A stretch of DNA of 64,000 nt. Source: Azonexus sp. GTDB lineage: Bacteria > Pseudomonadota > Gammaproteobacteria > Burkholderiales > Rhodocyclaceae. The notes under the pieces are model-generated. The model ran no database searches. It was not told the origin of the DNA and saw nothing but the letters and a program-made list of their open reading frames with translations. This document shows, one piece after another, positions 47,108-54,207 of this stretch. The translations under genes and the position numbers were made by a program. Location of the stretch: positions 1-64,000 of the forward strand of contig JAUYSK010000008.1 in the NCBI GenBank assembly GCA_030696345.1. Reading direction: 5' to 3'. Positions within the stretch are counted from its first letter, which is position 1. Each line of letters starts with the position of its first letter.

Positions 47108-47898
47108 ACAGCCCCCACGAACAAGGGGTTGCCCTGCTGGATTTTTTGCACGGCAATTTGGGCTTCATCTTCCCAACGCCGGCCGTTCAGCCACTTCGCT
47201 GGGTGCGGAATGAACTTGCCGCCTTCCTTCAGCCAATCGGGCGAAGCCTTCTGCGCTGCCAACCCCAACATGATGGTTTCCAGCAAGTCGCCAGAGAGGT
47301 TGAGCCTTCCGAAAACCTTAGCTGCATCGGCCTTGCCAACCTTACGTGGGTAGGCTTTCCAGAAGATTGCAAAATCCTCGCATACAGACGCCTTCGGCGA
47401 AGCCGATGATGGAGTAGGTTTACTTAAACCGGTACAAGTACCGGTGTCGTCACTCCCACTGGACTCCCGCATCTGTCCAGTACCTGTCCCGTGGGACATG
47501 GGAGGGACAGAATGAACTTTCATTCTGGCCCGGTAGTCGGCCTTCCTCTGAGCATCGCGGGATTTTCGAGTTAACATTTCCAGCACGATTTCGCTGACGA
47601 CTTGATGGTATAAACGGCCGTCTTCAGCCCTTTCCCAGCCGCGCCTGAGAATCGCTTGGTTTTGCTCAAATTCGCTCAGTTCTATTCCCAACCGGGCCGC
47701 AATCAGCTCGTTACTATCGGGCAGGGAACCACAGGGCGTTTGCTGCCATGAAACGAACCACAGCATGAGCAGCAGTGGACGTTGGCGAGAGGAGGCCAGC
47801 GCCCACGTGTCTGATTGAATAATGCGCTCGTAGTCAAGTTCAAATCGGTATCCCTTAGCCTTTGTTTCAGGAGGGTACGGGAGCGATAAGCTAGGCAT
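47104..47898 (-). CDS. DUF1376-like phage replication initiation protein
   Basis: 264 residues. The N-terminal half (YRFELDYERIIQSDTWALAS, LLLMLWFVSWQQTPCGSLPD, GWERAEDGRLYHQVVSEIVL) is the DUF1376/YdaU-type winged-helix fold of phage replication proteins. After a Ser/Thr/Gly linker, the C-terminal FAIFWKAYPRKVGKADAAKV and FIPHPAKWLNGRRWEDE matches the DnaT/DnaD-like tail of many phage O-type proteins. It probably binds the element origin or loads the helicase encoded downstream. It overlaps its neighbour on the downstream side by four bases. Confidence 0.8.
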   Translation of the reverse strand: MPSLSLPYPPETKAKGYRFELDYERIIQSDTWALASSRQRPLLLMLWFVSWQQTPCGSLPDSNELIAARLGIELSEFEQNQAILRRGWERAEDGRLYHQVVSEIVLEMLTRKSRDAQRKADYRARMKVHSVPPMSHGTGTGQMRESSGSDDTGTCTGLSKPTPSSASPKASVCEDFAIFWKAYPRKVGKADAAKVFGRLNLSGDLLETIMLGLAAQKASPDWLKEGGKFIPHPAKWLNGRRWEDEAQIAVQKIQQGNPLFVGAV

Positions 47899-47899
47899 T

Positions 47900-48238
47900 T
47901 CAGGCTCCCTTCAGTAGTGCCTTAGCGGCAATGCAAAAGGCTACAATCGCCTTGTCGCGCTGCTTTCCGGCTTTGCCTTCGATGGCCTTCGCGACTTGAT
48001 TTAGACGGCACTTAGCATTCATTTGGCAATCGTTCGCTGTTCGTGAATAGACGCCTCGGCGGCAACCAGCATTACAGTCGAGGTCTTCACGGTGAGCGGG
48101 ACAGATTTGGAACGAGAGCCGGACGCGAAGATGGCACGGACTTGCAGCACCAAAAAAAATGTCACGTTCGGTAGAATCTGCCTTGTGCTGGGCGCTTACT
48201 TCGGAGGTTTTCGGGGGGGCGCCCTTTTTATTAGCCAT
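47900..48238 (-). CDS. Hypothetical Cys-rich protein of the leftward module
   Basis: 112 residues. The middle holds eight cysteines, several in a compact arrangement: ICPAHREDLDCNAGCRRGVY then NDCQMNAKCRLNQVAKAIEG, which could form a zinc-binding or disulfide module. The N-terminus is basic and low in order. It overlaps the HTH gene upstream by eight bases and lies one base from the replication gene. No family recognised; position suggests a regulatory or replication role. Confidence 0.65.
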   Translation of the reverse strand: MANKKGAPPKTSEVSAQHKADSTERDIFFGAASPCHLRVRLSFQICPAHREDLDCNAGCRRGVYSRTANDCQMNAKCRLNQVAKAIEGKAGKQRDKAIVAFCIAAKALLKGA

Positions 48239-48452
48239 TTTTCACGCCCTCCAATAGAGCGTTAATGGCGTCAGCCGGCCACATGAGCCGACCATTCGGC
48301 AGCTTTACCGGTTTGATGCCGAGCCAGTGGCCCTTGCGACAGTAAGAGGCACGTGGGGTCTGAGTTTCGGCGCCAAGCAACCGTGCAGCAACAGACGTTT
48401 GATAGTGGGAGGGTTTGGCGTTGTGGATAGCGCCTTTGAGATTTTTTTCCAT
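48231..48452 (-). CDS. Small helix-turn-helix protein, first gene of the leftward module
   Basis: 73 residues from ATG 48450-48452 (MEKNLKGAIHNAKPSHYQTS), with AAGGAG eight bases upstream. The core TSVAARLLGAETQTPRASYC followed by KPVKLPNGRLMWPADAINAL has the layout of AlpA/excisionase-type MerR-like HTH proteins: helix-turn-helix, then a wing with LPNGR and a W. It may be an excisionase or a regulator of the module. It follows a 150-bp leader with an intrinsic terminator. Confidence 0.7.
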   Translation of the reverse strand: MEKNLKGAIHNAKPSHYQTSVAARLLGAETQTPRASYCRKGHWLGIKPVKLPNGRLMWPADAINALLEGVKNG

Positions 48453-48492
48453 TACGGAATCTCCTTGGAGTATTCCGCTCACCCGCCAGATG

Positions 48493-48532
48493 AAAAAAAG
48501 CGGAGCAAGCAGAAGAAGTCTGCTTACACCGC
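48493..48532 (-). terminator. Intrinsic terminator inside the leader of the leftward module
   Basis: Minus strand: GCGG, TGT, AAGCAGA, loop CTTCT, TCTGCTT, GCT, CCGC, then seven T residues. A two-part stem with a symmetric internal loop followed by a T7 run is a convincing intrinsic terminator. It lies between the promoter at 48641-48669 and the first gene, so it must be read through or controlled for the module to be expressed. Confidence 0.75.
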
Positions 48533-48640
48533 CTCACCCTCGAACTGTTGGTGACTATGATGTGTACCACCGGGTATTGGGGCTAAAAACCGCCAGCTCA
48601 CCGCACATCAGCAATGACCACTCGACGAGTGGTGTAAATA

Positions 48641-48669
48641 ATTATTCTCGGGGTAGAGCTTTTGGTCAA
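48641..48669 (-). promoter_or_regulatory. Strong promoter of the leftward module
   Basis: TTGACC, 17-bp spacer, AATAAT: five of six matches in both hexamers, on the minus strand. Transcription would start near 48634, opening with a CCACTCG-T-CGAGTGG hairpin, then about 100 nt, then the leader terminator, then the HTH gene. No gene lies between promoter and terminator. Confidence 0.75.
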
Positions 48670-48685
48670 CCCCGATACTTACTGA

Positions 48686-48886
48686 TTAATGCTTTCCAAC
48701 CGTTTTATGGTGGCCTGCTCCGTGGCCGGGGGCGATTTGGCCTGCTACTAAAATTCGACGGCTTGGGCCGGGGACTTTGTATGTGCCGGAAAAATTACCG
48801 GCACATGAAGCAGCCTGATTGCCAAAATCATGGCCCCTTCCGCAAGGCTTTGATTGAACAAATCTGAGTACACAGTGAGTACACAA
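48686..48886 (-). CDS. Doubtful small ORF near the right end, carrying the AGNFSG word
   Basis: 66 residues. It contains CAGNFSGTYKVPGPSRRILV, whose AGNFSGxYK word also occurs in the Rha fragment (AGNFSGYYK) at 38149-38424 and is encoded by the third palindrome. The start lies inside the 25-bp end repeat and no ribosome site is clear. Probably a remnant rather than a working gene. Confidence 0.25.
   Translation of the reverse strand: MCTHCVLRFVQSKPCGRGHDFGNQAASCAGNFSGTYKVPGPSRRILVAGQIAPGHGAGHHKTVGKH
48781..48806. repeat. Palindrome copy 3 (ATGTGCCGG / CCGGCACAT)
   Basis: 9-bp perfect arms around AAAAATTA. The centre and the inner GCCGGAAAAATT are shared with copies 1 and 2. Confidence 0.7.
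48861..48885 (+). repeat. 25-bp end repeat, right copy (tandem GAGTACACA)
   Basis: Identical to 36515-36539 and in the same orientation, 45 bp inside the right attachment repeat. A TTGATTG lies just to its left in both copies. Confidence 0.75.
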
Positions 48887-48898
48887 AATCCAGAAACG

Positions 48899-48924
48899 AA
48901 AAAGCCCCGGTCGAAACCGGGGCT
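48899..48924 (-). terminator. Island-borne terminator for tRNA-Met
   Basis: AGCCCCGGT-CGAA-ACCGGGGCT, a perfect 9-bp stem; on the minus strand it is followed by TTTTTCG. It sits 16 bp beyond the tRNA CCA end but outside the 57-bp repeat, so it was supplied by the island in place of the ancestral terminator now at 36278-36307. Confidence 0.8.
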
Positions 48925-48930
48925 AAGTCG

Positions 48931-48987
48931 TTGATTCTTTGGTGGTGATGGGCAGAATTGAACTGCCGACCTGTGGGTTATGAATCC
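48931..48987 (-). repeat. Right attachment-site repeat within tRNA-Met
   Basis: 57 bp identical to 36311-36367. It supplies the 3' part of the intact tRNA-Met gene. The crossover therefore lies between the anticodon region and a point ten bases past CCA. Confidence 0.93.
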
Positions 48988-49016
48988 ACCGCTCTAACCA
49001 ACTGAGCTACATCACC
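48940..49016 (-). tRNA. tRNA-Met (anticodon CAU)
   Basis: 77 nt including an encoded CCA. Acceptor stem GGTGATG with CATCACC, D arm GCTC-AGTTGGTTA-GAGC, anticodon loop TTCATAA (CAU), T arm GGCAG-TTCAATT-CTGCC, discriminator A. The anticodon stem is GTGGA with CCCAC, giving an A-C opposition at pair 31-39. The acceptor stem GGTGATG is fully paired and there is no unpaired position 1, so this is the elongator type, although lysidine-modified tRNA-Ile(CAU) shares the anticodon. The 3' half overlaps the island repeat. Confidence 0.92.
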
Positions 49017-49033
49017 ACGCCTCAAGGGCGCGG

Positions 49034-49063
49034 ATTATAGTTTGCGGGGCTTTCTCCGGTCAA
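49034..49063 (-). promoter_or_regulatory. tRNA-Met promoter
   Basis: TTGACC, 18-bp spacer, perfect TATAAT on the minus strand, followed by a GC-rich discriminator (CCGCGCCC) as usual for stringently controlled stable-RNA genes. Ends 18 bp before the tRNA 5' end. Confidence 0.85.
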
Positions 49064-49078
49064 CGAATTTAGCTCGGC

Positions 49079-49084
49079 TATAAT
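49079..49084 (+). promoter_or_regulatory. -10 element for miaB
   Basis: A perfect TATAAT on the plus strand 67 bp before the miaB ATG, divergent from the tRNA-Met promoter. The -35 at 17-18 bp is poor. Confidence 0.5.
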
Positions 49085-49150
49085 GGCGACCTTCCGCCGG
49101 ACTGCGCCCTTGCCGAACCGGCAACCCCTGATTTGCAAAGTAGTTTATCC

Positions 49151-50488
49151 ATGCCCAAGAAATTGTTCATCCGTACCTTCGGGTGCCAGATGAATGAGTA
49201 CGATTCGGACAAAATGGTCGACGTGCTCAATGCTTCCGAACCGATTGTCCGTACCGACAACGTTGAAGAAGCTGACATCATTCTGTTCAACACCTGCTCG
49301 GTGCGCGAGAAGGCGCAGGAGAAGGTTTTTCACGATCTCGGCCGGGTTCGCCACCTGAAAACGCTGAATCCCGATCTGGTGATCGGCGTCGGCGGCTGCG
49401 TCGCCAGCCAGGAGGGCGATGCCATCGTTGCCCGCGCGCCATACGTCGATATCGTCTTTGGCCCGCAGACCCTGCACCGTTTGCCGCAACTGATGGCCGA
49501 ACGCAAGGCCAAGGGCAAGGCGGCAGTCGATATTTCCTTCCCGGAAATCGAGAAATTTGACTCGATGCCGCCGGCCGAAGTGAAGGGTGCCTCGGCTTTC
49601 GTCTCGATCATGGAAGGCTGCTCAAAATTCTGCACCTTCTGCATCGTGCCCTATACCCGCGGTGGCGAGGTTTCGCGGCCGTTTGAGGATGTCCTGACCG
49701 AAGTTGCCGGACTGGCAGCAAATGGCGTTGGCGAAGTGACTTTGCTTGGCCAGAACGTCAACGCCTATCGCGGCGACATGGCGGGCTCCGAGGAGAAGGC
49801 CGACCTCGCTCTGTTGATCGAGTACATCGCCGAAGTGCCGGGCATCGAACGCATTCGCTATACGACCTCGCATCCGCGCGAGATGAGCGATCGCCTGATC
49901 GAAACCTACCGCACGGTACCGAAGCTGGTATCGCACCTGCACCTGCCGATCCAGTCCGGTTCGGACCGCGTGCTGGCGGCGATGAAGCGCGGCTACATGA
50001 GCATCGAGTACAAGTCGATCATCCGCAAGCTGCGCGCGGCAAGGCCGGAGATTTCGCTGTCGTCCGACTTCATCGTCGGCTTTCCCGGCGAGACGGATGA
50101 GGATTTCGAGAAGACGATGAAGCTGATCGAAGATGTCGGCTTCGACAGCTCATTTTCCTTCGTTTACAGCCCGCGCCCCGGCACACCGGCAGTCGAGATG
50201 GAAGATTCGACGCCGGCCACCGTCAAATCGGCTCGCCTGAGCCGGCTGCAAAAGCGCATCGACGAACAGGCTCAGGTGATCAGCCAGGCCATGGTGGGCA
50301 GCACCCAGCGCGTGCTGGTCGAAGGCACCTCGAAGAAGGATGTGCACGAACTGGCCGGGCGCACCGACAACAACCGCATCGTGAACTTTGTCGGCAATCC
50401 CCGCCTGATCAACACCTTTGTCGATGTCCGCATTACCAGTGCTTTGCCGCACAGCCTGAGAGGCGAAATTGTCATCCGAGAAGACTAA
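49151..50488 (+). CDS. miaB: tRNA-2-methylthio-N6-dimethylallyladenosine synthase MiaB
   Basis: 445 residues from ATG 49151 ([20 protein letters not shown]). Radical SAM methylthiotransferase acting on A37 of tRNAs. The N-terminal UPF0004 domain has the three auxiliary-cluster cysteines ([24 protein letters not shown]). The radical SAM motif is [18 protein letters not shown] (about residue 155), and a C-terminal TRAM domain follows. First gene of a miaB-phoH-ybeY-corC-lnt run. Confidence 0.97.
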   Translation: MPKKLFIRTFGCQMNEYDSDKMVDVLNASEPIVRTDNVEEADIILFNTCSVREKAQEKVFHDLGRVRHLKTLNPDLVIGVGGCVASQEGDAIVARAPYVDIVFGPQTLHRLPQLMAERKAKGKAAVDISFPEIEKFDSMPPAEVKGASAFVSIMEGCSKFCTFCIVPYTRGGEVSRPFEDVLTEVAGLAANGVGEVTLLGQNVNAYRGDMAGSEEKADLALLIEYIAEVPGIERIRYTTSHPREMSDRLIETYRTVPKLVSHLHLPIQSGSDRVLAAMKRGYMSIEYKSIIRKLRAARPEISLSSDFIVGFPGETDEDFEKTMKLIEDVGFDSSFSFVYSPRPGTPAVEMEDSTPATVKSARLSRLQKRIDEQAQVISQAMVGSTQRVLVEGTSKKDVHELAGRTDNNRIVNFVGNPRLINTFVDVRITSALPHSLRGEIVIRED

Positions 50489-51464
50489 GCCGGCACCAAA
50501 AGTTCGGCCGATCGAGGTCGGACTGACGCCGGTTGATAATGTTTTGCTGGCCAACTTGTGTGGCCCGCTGGACGAGAACATCCGGCAGATCGAAACCGGC
50601 TTTGATGTAGTCATTCGCCGCCGTAATGCGCGGTTTTCGATTTCCGGCGAAAAAGCCCAGTTGACCGCAGATGCCCTCCGCCACTTCTATGGCATGGCGC
50701 GTCAGCCGCTGACGGTCGATGAAATCCAGCTCGGCCTGATCGAACTGCTCAATGCCCCGGTCCGGCGCATTTCACGCAACGCCGAAGGCCCGGTCGATGG
50801 CCCGCAACTGATCACCCGCAAGACCGAACTGCACGGCCGCACGCCGCGCCAGGTAGCTTATCTGAAGGCGATTCAGGAACACGACATCACCTTCGGCATC
50901 GGCCCGGCCGGCACCGGCAAGACCTATCTCGCTGTCGCTTCCGCCGTCGACGCCTTCGAGCGTGATCTGGTCGAGCGCATCATTCTGACCCGTCCGGCGG
51001 TCGAGGCTGGCGAACGCCTCGGCTTCCTGCCCGGCGACCTGACGCAAAAGATTGACCCCTACCTGCGCCCGCTCTACGACGCGCTCTACGACCTGATGGG
51101 CCACGAGCGCGTCAGCAAGCTGTACGAGAAAAACGCCATCGAAATCGCACCGCTAGCATTCATGCGCGGCCGCACGCTGAACCACGCCTTCATCATTCTC
51201 GACGAGGCGCAGAACACAACGCCGGAACAGATGAAGATGTTCCTGACCCGCATCGGCATCGGCGCCAAGGCGGTGGTGACCGGCGACTTGACCCAGATTG
51301 ATCTGCCCAAGAGCCAGAAAAGCGGCCTGCGCGAATCCCGCGACATTCTCAAGAACGTCCGGGGCCTGGCCTTTATCGAATTTTTGAAGGAAGACGTGGT
51401 GCGCCACCCGCTGGTCGCCCGCATCGTTGCCGCCTATGAATCCCACACCCAGCAAACGTCTTAA
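50469..51464 (+). CDS. ybeZ: PhoH-like ATPase (YbeZ)
   Basis: 331 residues from TTG 50469, overlapping miaB by 20 bp. PhoH-family P-loop ATPase associated with YbeY and RNA metabolism. Walker A is [15 protein letters not shown] (about residue 145) and Walker [21 protein letters not shown]. The TTG start is taken because the frame meets no ATG before the conserved region, and the overlap suggests translational coupling. Confidence 0.93.
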   Translation: MSSEKTKPAPKVRPIEVGLTPVDNVLLANLCGPLDENIRQIETGFDVVIRRRNARFSISGEKAQLTADALRHFYGMARQPLTVDEIQLGLIELLNAPVRRISRNAEGPVDGPQLITRKTELHGRTPRQVAYLKAIQEHDITFGIGPAGTGKTYLAVASAVDAFERDLVERIILTRPAVEAGERLGFLPGDLTQKIDPYLRPLYDALYDLMGHERVSKLYEKNAIEIAPLAFMRGRTLNHAFIILDEAQNTTPEQMKMFLTRIGIGAKAVVTGDLTQIDLPKSQKSGLRESRDILKNVRGLAFIEFLKEDVVRHPLVARIVAAYESHTQQTS

Positions 51465-51897
51465 TCTTTCCGTGCAATATGCCTGTAACCGCGCAGGCTT
51501 ACCCTTGCGTGCGGATTTCGTGCGCTGGGCCCGCGCGGCACTGGTCGGCGGTGGCGAAGTGACGATCCGCCTGGTCGAAGCCGACGAAGGCCAGTCGCTG
51601 AACAAGGAATACCGGGGCAAGGATTACGCGACCAACGTGCTGTCCTTTCCCTACGACAGCGAACCGGTGGTGCAGGGCGATCTGGTCATCTGCCCGAGCG
51701 TTGTGGCCAGCGAGGCGGCCGAACAGAACAAGCCGCTAGCGGCTCACTACGCCCACCTGGTGGTGCATGGTATGCTGCATTTGCAAGGCTGGGATCATGA
51801 GAACGACGATGATGCCCAGGCCATGGAAAACGAAGAAAAGGAAATACTTGCCGCGATGGGTTATCCAGATCCTTATTTGTCTGACCCCGCCGCCTAA
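51436..51897 (+). CDS. ybeY: Endoribonuclease YbeY
   Basis: 153 residues from ATG 51436 ([20 protein letters not shown]). Zinc-dependent RNase in 16S rRNA maturation and ribosome quality control. The metal site is [11 protein letters not shown] (about residue 115-125); the substrate-site [10 protein letters not shown] with the conserved Arg upstream ([16 protein letters not shown]) is present. It overlaps the 3' end of phoH by 29 bp. Confidence 0.95.
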   Translation: MNPTPSKRLNLSVQYACNRAGLPLRADFVRWARAALVGGGEVTIRLVEADEGQSLNKEYRGKDYATNVLSFPYDSEPVVQGDLVICPSVVASEAAEQNKPLAAHYAHLVVHGMLHLQGWDHENDDDAQAMENEEKEILAAMGYPDPYLSDPAA

Positions 51898-51902
51898 AAA
51901 TT

Positions 51903-52754
51903 ATGGACAGTGACAGTAAACCCAGCTTTATCGAACGACTGACTTCCCTGCTTCTGCGCGAGCCTGACGATCGCGAGCAGCTCCTCGAGATTTTGCACGG
52001 CGCCTACGAGCGCAACCTGATGGACGCCGATGCGCTGACCATCATCGAAGGCGCCCTCGCCGCCTCCGACACCCGCGTTACCGACGTGATGATTCCCCGG
52101 GCCCAGATGGACGTCATCGACATCGACGACCCCATGGCCGAAATCGTTCCGGTGGTCATCGAAGCGGCTCACTCGCGCTTCCCGGTGATCGACGGCGACC
52201 GCGACAAGGTGCTCGGCATCCTGCTCGCCAAGGATTTGCTGCGCATCCAGATTGAACCGGAATTTGACCTGCGCGACTGGTTGCGCCCGGCTGTATTCAT
52301 CCCGGAATCAAAGCGTCTGAACGTGCTGCTGCGTGAATTCCGCGTCTCGCGCAACCACATGGCCATCGTCGTCAATGAATACGGCGGCGTTGCCGGTCTG
52401 GTCACCATCGAGGACGTACTGGAACAGATCGTCGGCGACATCGAAGACGAATACGACTTCGACGAAGCCCACGACAACATCCGCCTGGACTCGACCGGCC
52501 GCTACCGCGTCAAGGCGCGTACCGAGATCGAGGATTTCAACGAAGCCTTCACCACGAAATTCTCCGATGAAGAATTCGATACCGTCGGCGGCCTGATCCT
52601 GCGCAACCTTGGCCGCGTCCCCAAGCGCAACGAAATCGTCGATATCGACGGCGTCCGCTTCCAGGTACTGCGCGCCGACAGTCGCCGGCTCTACACCCTG
52701 CTCGTTTCCCCGCCTGCCAAACCCCAAGCCGGTGCTGAAGACTTTACTGGCTAG
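51903..52754 (+). CDS. corC: CorC/YbeX family CBS-domain protein
   Basis: 283 residues. Cytosolic CBS-pair protein with a C-terminal CorC_HlyC domain, linked to Mg2+/Co2+ efflux and ribosome metabolism. CBS motifs: VMIPRAQMDVIDIDDPMAE, FPVIDGDRDKVLGILLAKDL, and HMAIVVNEYGGVAGLVTIED followed by EQIVGDIEDEYD. The C-terminal domain includes EEFDTVGGLILRNLGRVPKR. It starts 5 bp after ybeY and overlaps lnt. Confidence 0.94.
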   Translation: MDSDSKPSFIERLTSLLLREPDDREQLLEILHGAYERNLMDADALTIIEGALAASDTRVTDVMIPRAQMDVIDIDDPMAEIVPVVIEAAHSRFPVIDGDRDKVLGILLAKDLLRIQIEPEFDLRDWLRPAVFIPESKRLNVLLREFRVSRNHMAIVVNEYGGVAGLVTIEDVLEQIVGDIEDEYDFDEAHDNIRLDSTGRYRVKARTEIEDFNEAFTTKFSDEEFDTVGGLILRNLGRVPKRNEIVDIDGVRFQVLRADSRRLYTLLVSPPAKPQAGAEDFTG

Positions 52755-54207
52755 TCAAGGCGCAATGCGCTTTGCCTTAGCCGCCTGTCTCGGCGCGGCG
52801 GGCGTCTTGTGCTTTGCGCCCTTCGGCCTGTTCTGGCTGGCACCGCTGATCTGGCTTGGCCTGTTTCTGCTGCTGCGCGAATCCCGCTCAACACGCCAGG
52901 CAGCGCTGAGCGGACTGGCTTTCGGCCTCGGCTTTTTTCTGGTCGGCGTTTCCTGGGTCTATGTCAGCCTTTCGGTTTTCGGCGGCATGCCCTGGTGGCT
53001 GGCCGGCCCGGCGGCTTTCCTGTTCTGTGGCGTCATGGCGCTGTTTCCAATGCTGGCCGGCGGGCTTTTCAAGCGCTGGCAGCCAATTGAGCTCTGGCAA
53101 CAGGCCCTTTACTTCGCCGCCCTGATTGCTGCGGTGGACTGGCTCAGAAGCTGGATTTTCACTGGTTTTCCGTGGCTCGCCGTCGGCTACTCGCAGGCAT
53201 CACCCAGCCCGCTGGCCGGCTTCGCACCTCTGCTTGGCGTGCATGGCCTGTCGCTGCTGGTTGCGCTCACCGGCGCCCTGCTGCTGCGCTGGCGCGTCGG
53301 CCTGAGCTTTCTGGCGATCAGCGCCATCGCCGGGCTCGGCTTGCAACAAGTGCAGTGGACCAGCCCGGTCGGCGCTCCGATCAGCGTCACGCTGATCCAG
53401 GGCAACATCCCGCAGGAAATGAAATTCCGGCCGGAAGCCTTTATCCGCACGCTCGACCTTTATCGCGAACTGGTCGAAAAAAATCCGGCGCAACTTACGC
53501 TGTTGCCGGAGACGGCTATCCCGGCCTTCTTCGACCAGTTGCCGCCAAGCTATATCGAGGCACTGAAGAGCGCGGCACAAAGTCACGGCGGCGACATCAT
53601 CCTTGGCACGCTGACCGGCGAGGGCAATCAGTACTGGAATAGTGCGATCAGCCTCGGCAGCTCACCACTGCAGGTTTACAGCAAGACACATCTGGTGCCC
53701 TTCGGCGAGATGATTCCGCCCGGGTTCTCATGGTTCATGGACCTCGCCAGCATCCCGATGTCGTCCTTCTCACGCGGGCCGGAAGTTCAGCCGCCGCTCG
53801 CCGTTGCCGGCCAGCAGGTTGCGGTCAACATCTGTTATGAGGACGTTTTCGGAGAAGAAATCATTCGCGCCCTGCCGCAGGCCGGCATTCTCGCCAACCT
53901 TTCGAACACGGCCTGGTTCGGCCATTCGCTGGCCCAGCCACAGCACTTGCAGATCGCCCAGATGCGCGCCAGCGAAACTGGCCGACCGATGCTGCGCGCC
54001 ACAAATACCGGCATGACCGCCATCGTCGCCGCAAACGGCAAGGTTCAGGCGGTCTTGCCGCCTTTCACCACCGCCGTGCTGCGAGGCGAAGTTCGCGCCC
54101 ATCAGGGCATGACGCCGTTTGCCCGCTTCGGCAACCTGGGTTTCCTGCTGCTGGCTGGCTTGTGCCTGCTCGCCAGCCAATGGCGGCAACGCCACCATAA
54201 AACCTGA
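52732..54207 (+). CDS. lnt: Apolipoprotein N-acyltransferase Lnt
   Basis: 491 residues from GTG 52732 (LKTLLASQGAMRFALAA); an ATG at 52765 is the alternative. Inner-membrane enzyme adding the third acyl chain to lipoproteins. Six to seven N-terminal helices are followed by a periplasmic nitrilase-like domain with catalytic Glu in LLPETAIPAFF, Lys in YSKTHLVPFGEM and Cys in VNICYEDVFGE. A final transmembrane helix ends the protein. The stop codon abuts that of the convergent transglycosylase gene (TGATCA). Confidence 0.95.
   Translation: MLKTLLASQGAMRFALAACLGAAGVLCFAPFGLFWLAPLIWLGLFLLLRESRSTRQAALSGLAFGLGFFLVGVSWVYVSLSVFGGMPWWLAGPAAFLFCGVMALFPMLAGGLFKRWQPIELWQQALYFAALIAAVDWLRSWIFTGFPWLAVGYSQASPSPLAGFAPLLGVHGLSLLVALTGALLLRWRVGLSFLAISAIAGLGLQQVQWTSPVGAPISVTLIQGNIPQEMKFRPEAFIRTLDLYRELVEKNPAQLTLLPETAIPAFFDQLPPSYIEALKSAAQSHGGDIILGTLTGEGNQYWNSAISLGSSPLQVYSKTHLVPFGEMIPPGFSWFMDLASIPMSSFSRGPEVQPPLAVAGQQVAVNICYEDVFGEEIIRALPQAGILANLSNTAWFGHSLAQPQHLQIAQMRASETGRPMLRATNTGMTAIVAANGKVQAVLPPFTTAVLRGEVRAHQGMTPFARFGNLGFLLLAGLCLLASQWRQRHHKT

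Larger units (their letters stand above)
36311..48987. mobile_element. tRNA-Met integrated genomic island, satellite-like, with type IIG/IIL restriction cargo
   Basis: A 12.7-kb segment bounded by a 57-bp direct repeat identical to the 3' 48 nt of tRNA-Met (including CCA) plus ten flanking bases. The left end carries a tyrosine integrase with repeat-rich flank. Inside are phage antirepressor remnants, a restriction-modification enzyme, a DUF4238 protein and a leftward replication-type module (HTH, Cys-rich protein, DUF1376-like protein, DnaB-like helicase, coiled-coil protein, DUF5681 protein). No capsid, portal, tail, large terminase, relaxase or type IV secretion gene was seen. Size, tRNA target, helicase and terminator-bearing leader recall P4-type satellites. 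Whether it is mobile or packaged is not shown. Confidence 0.9.

Noticed and set aside
48415..48867. 150-codon plus-strand frame at the right end of the island
   Set aside because: Runs antisense through the HTH gene leader and promoter, with no domain or ribosome site.
36311..48987. Complete prophage
   Set aside because: No capsid, portal, protease, tail, lysis or large terminase gene is visible; only regulators, replication-type genes and cargo.
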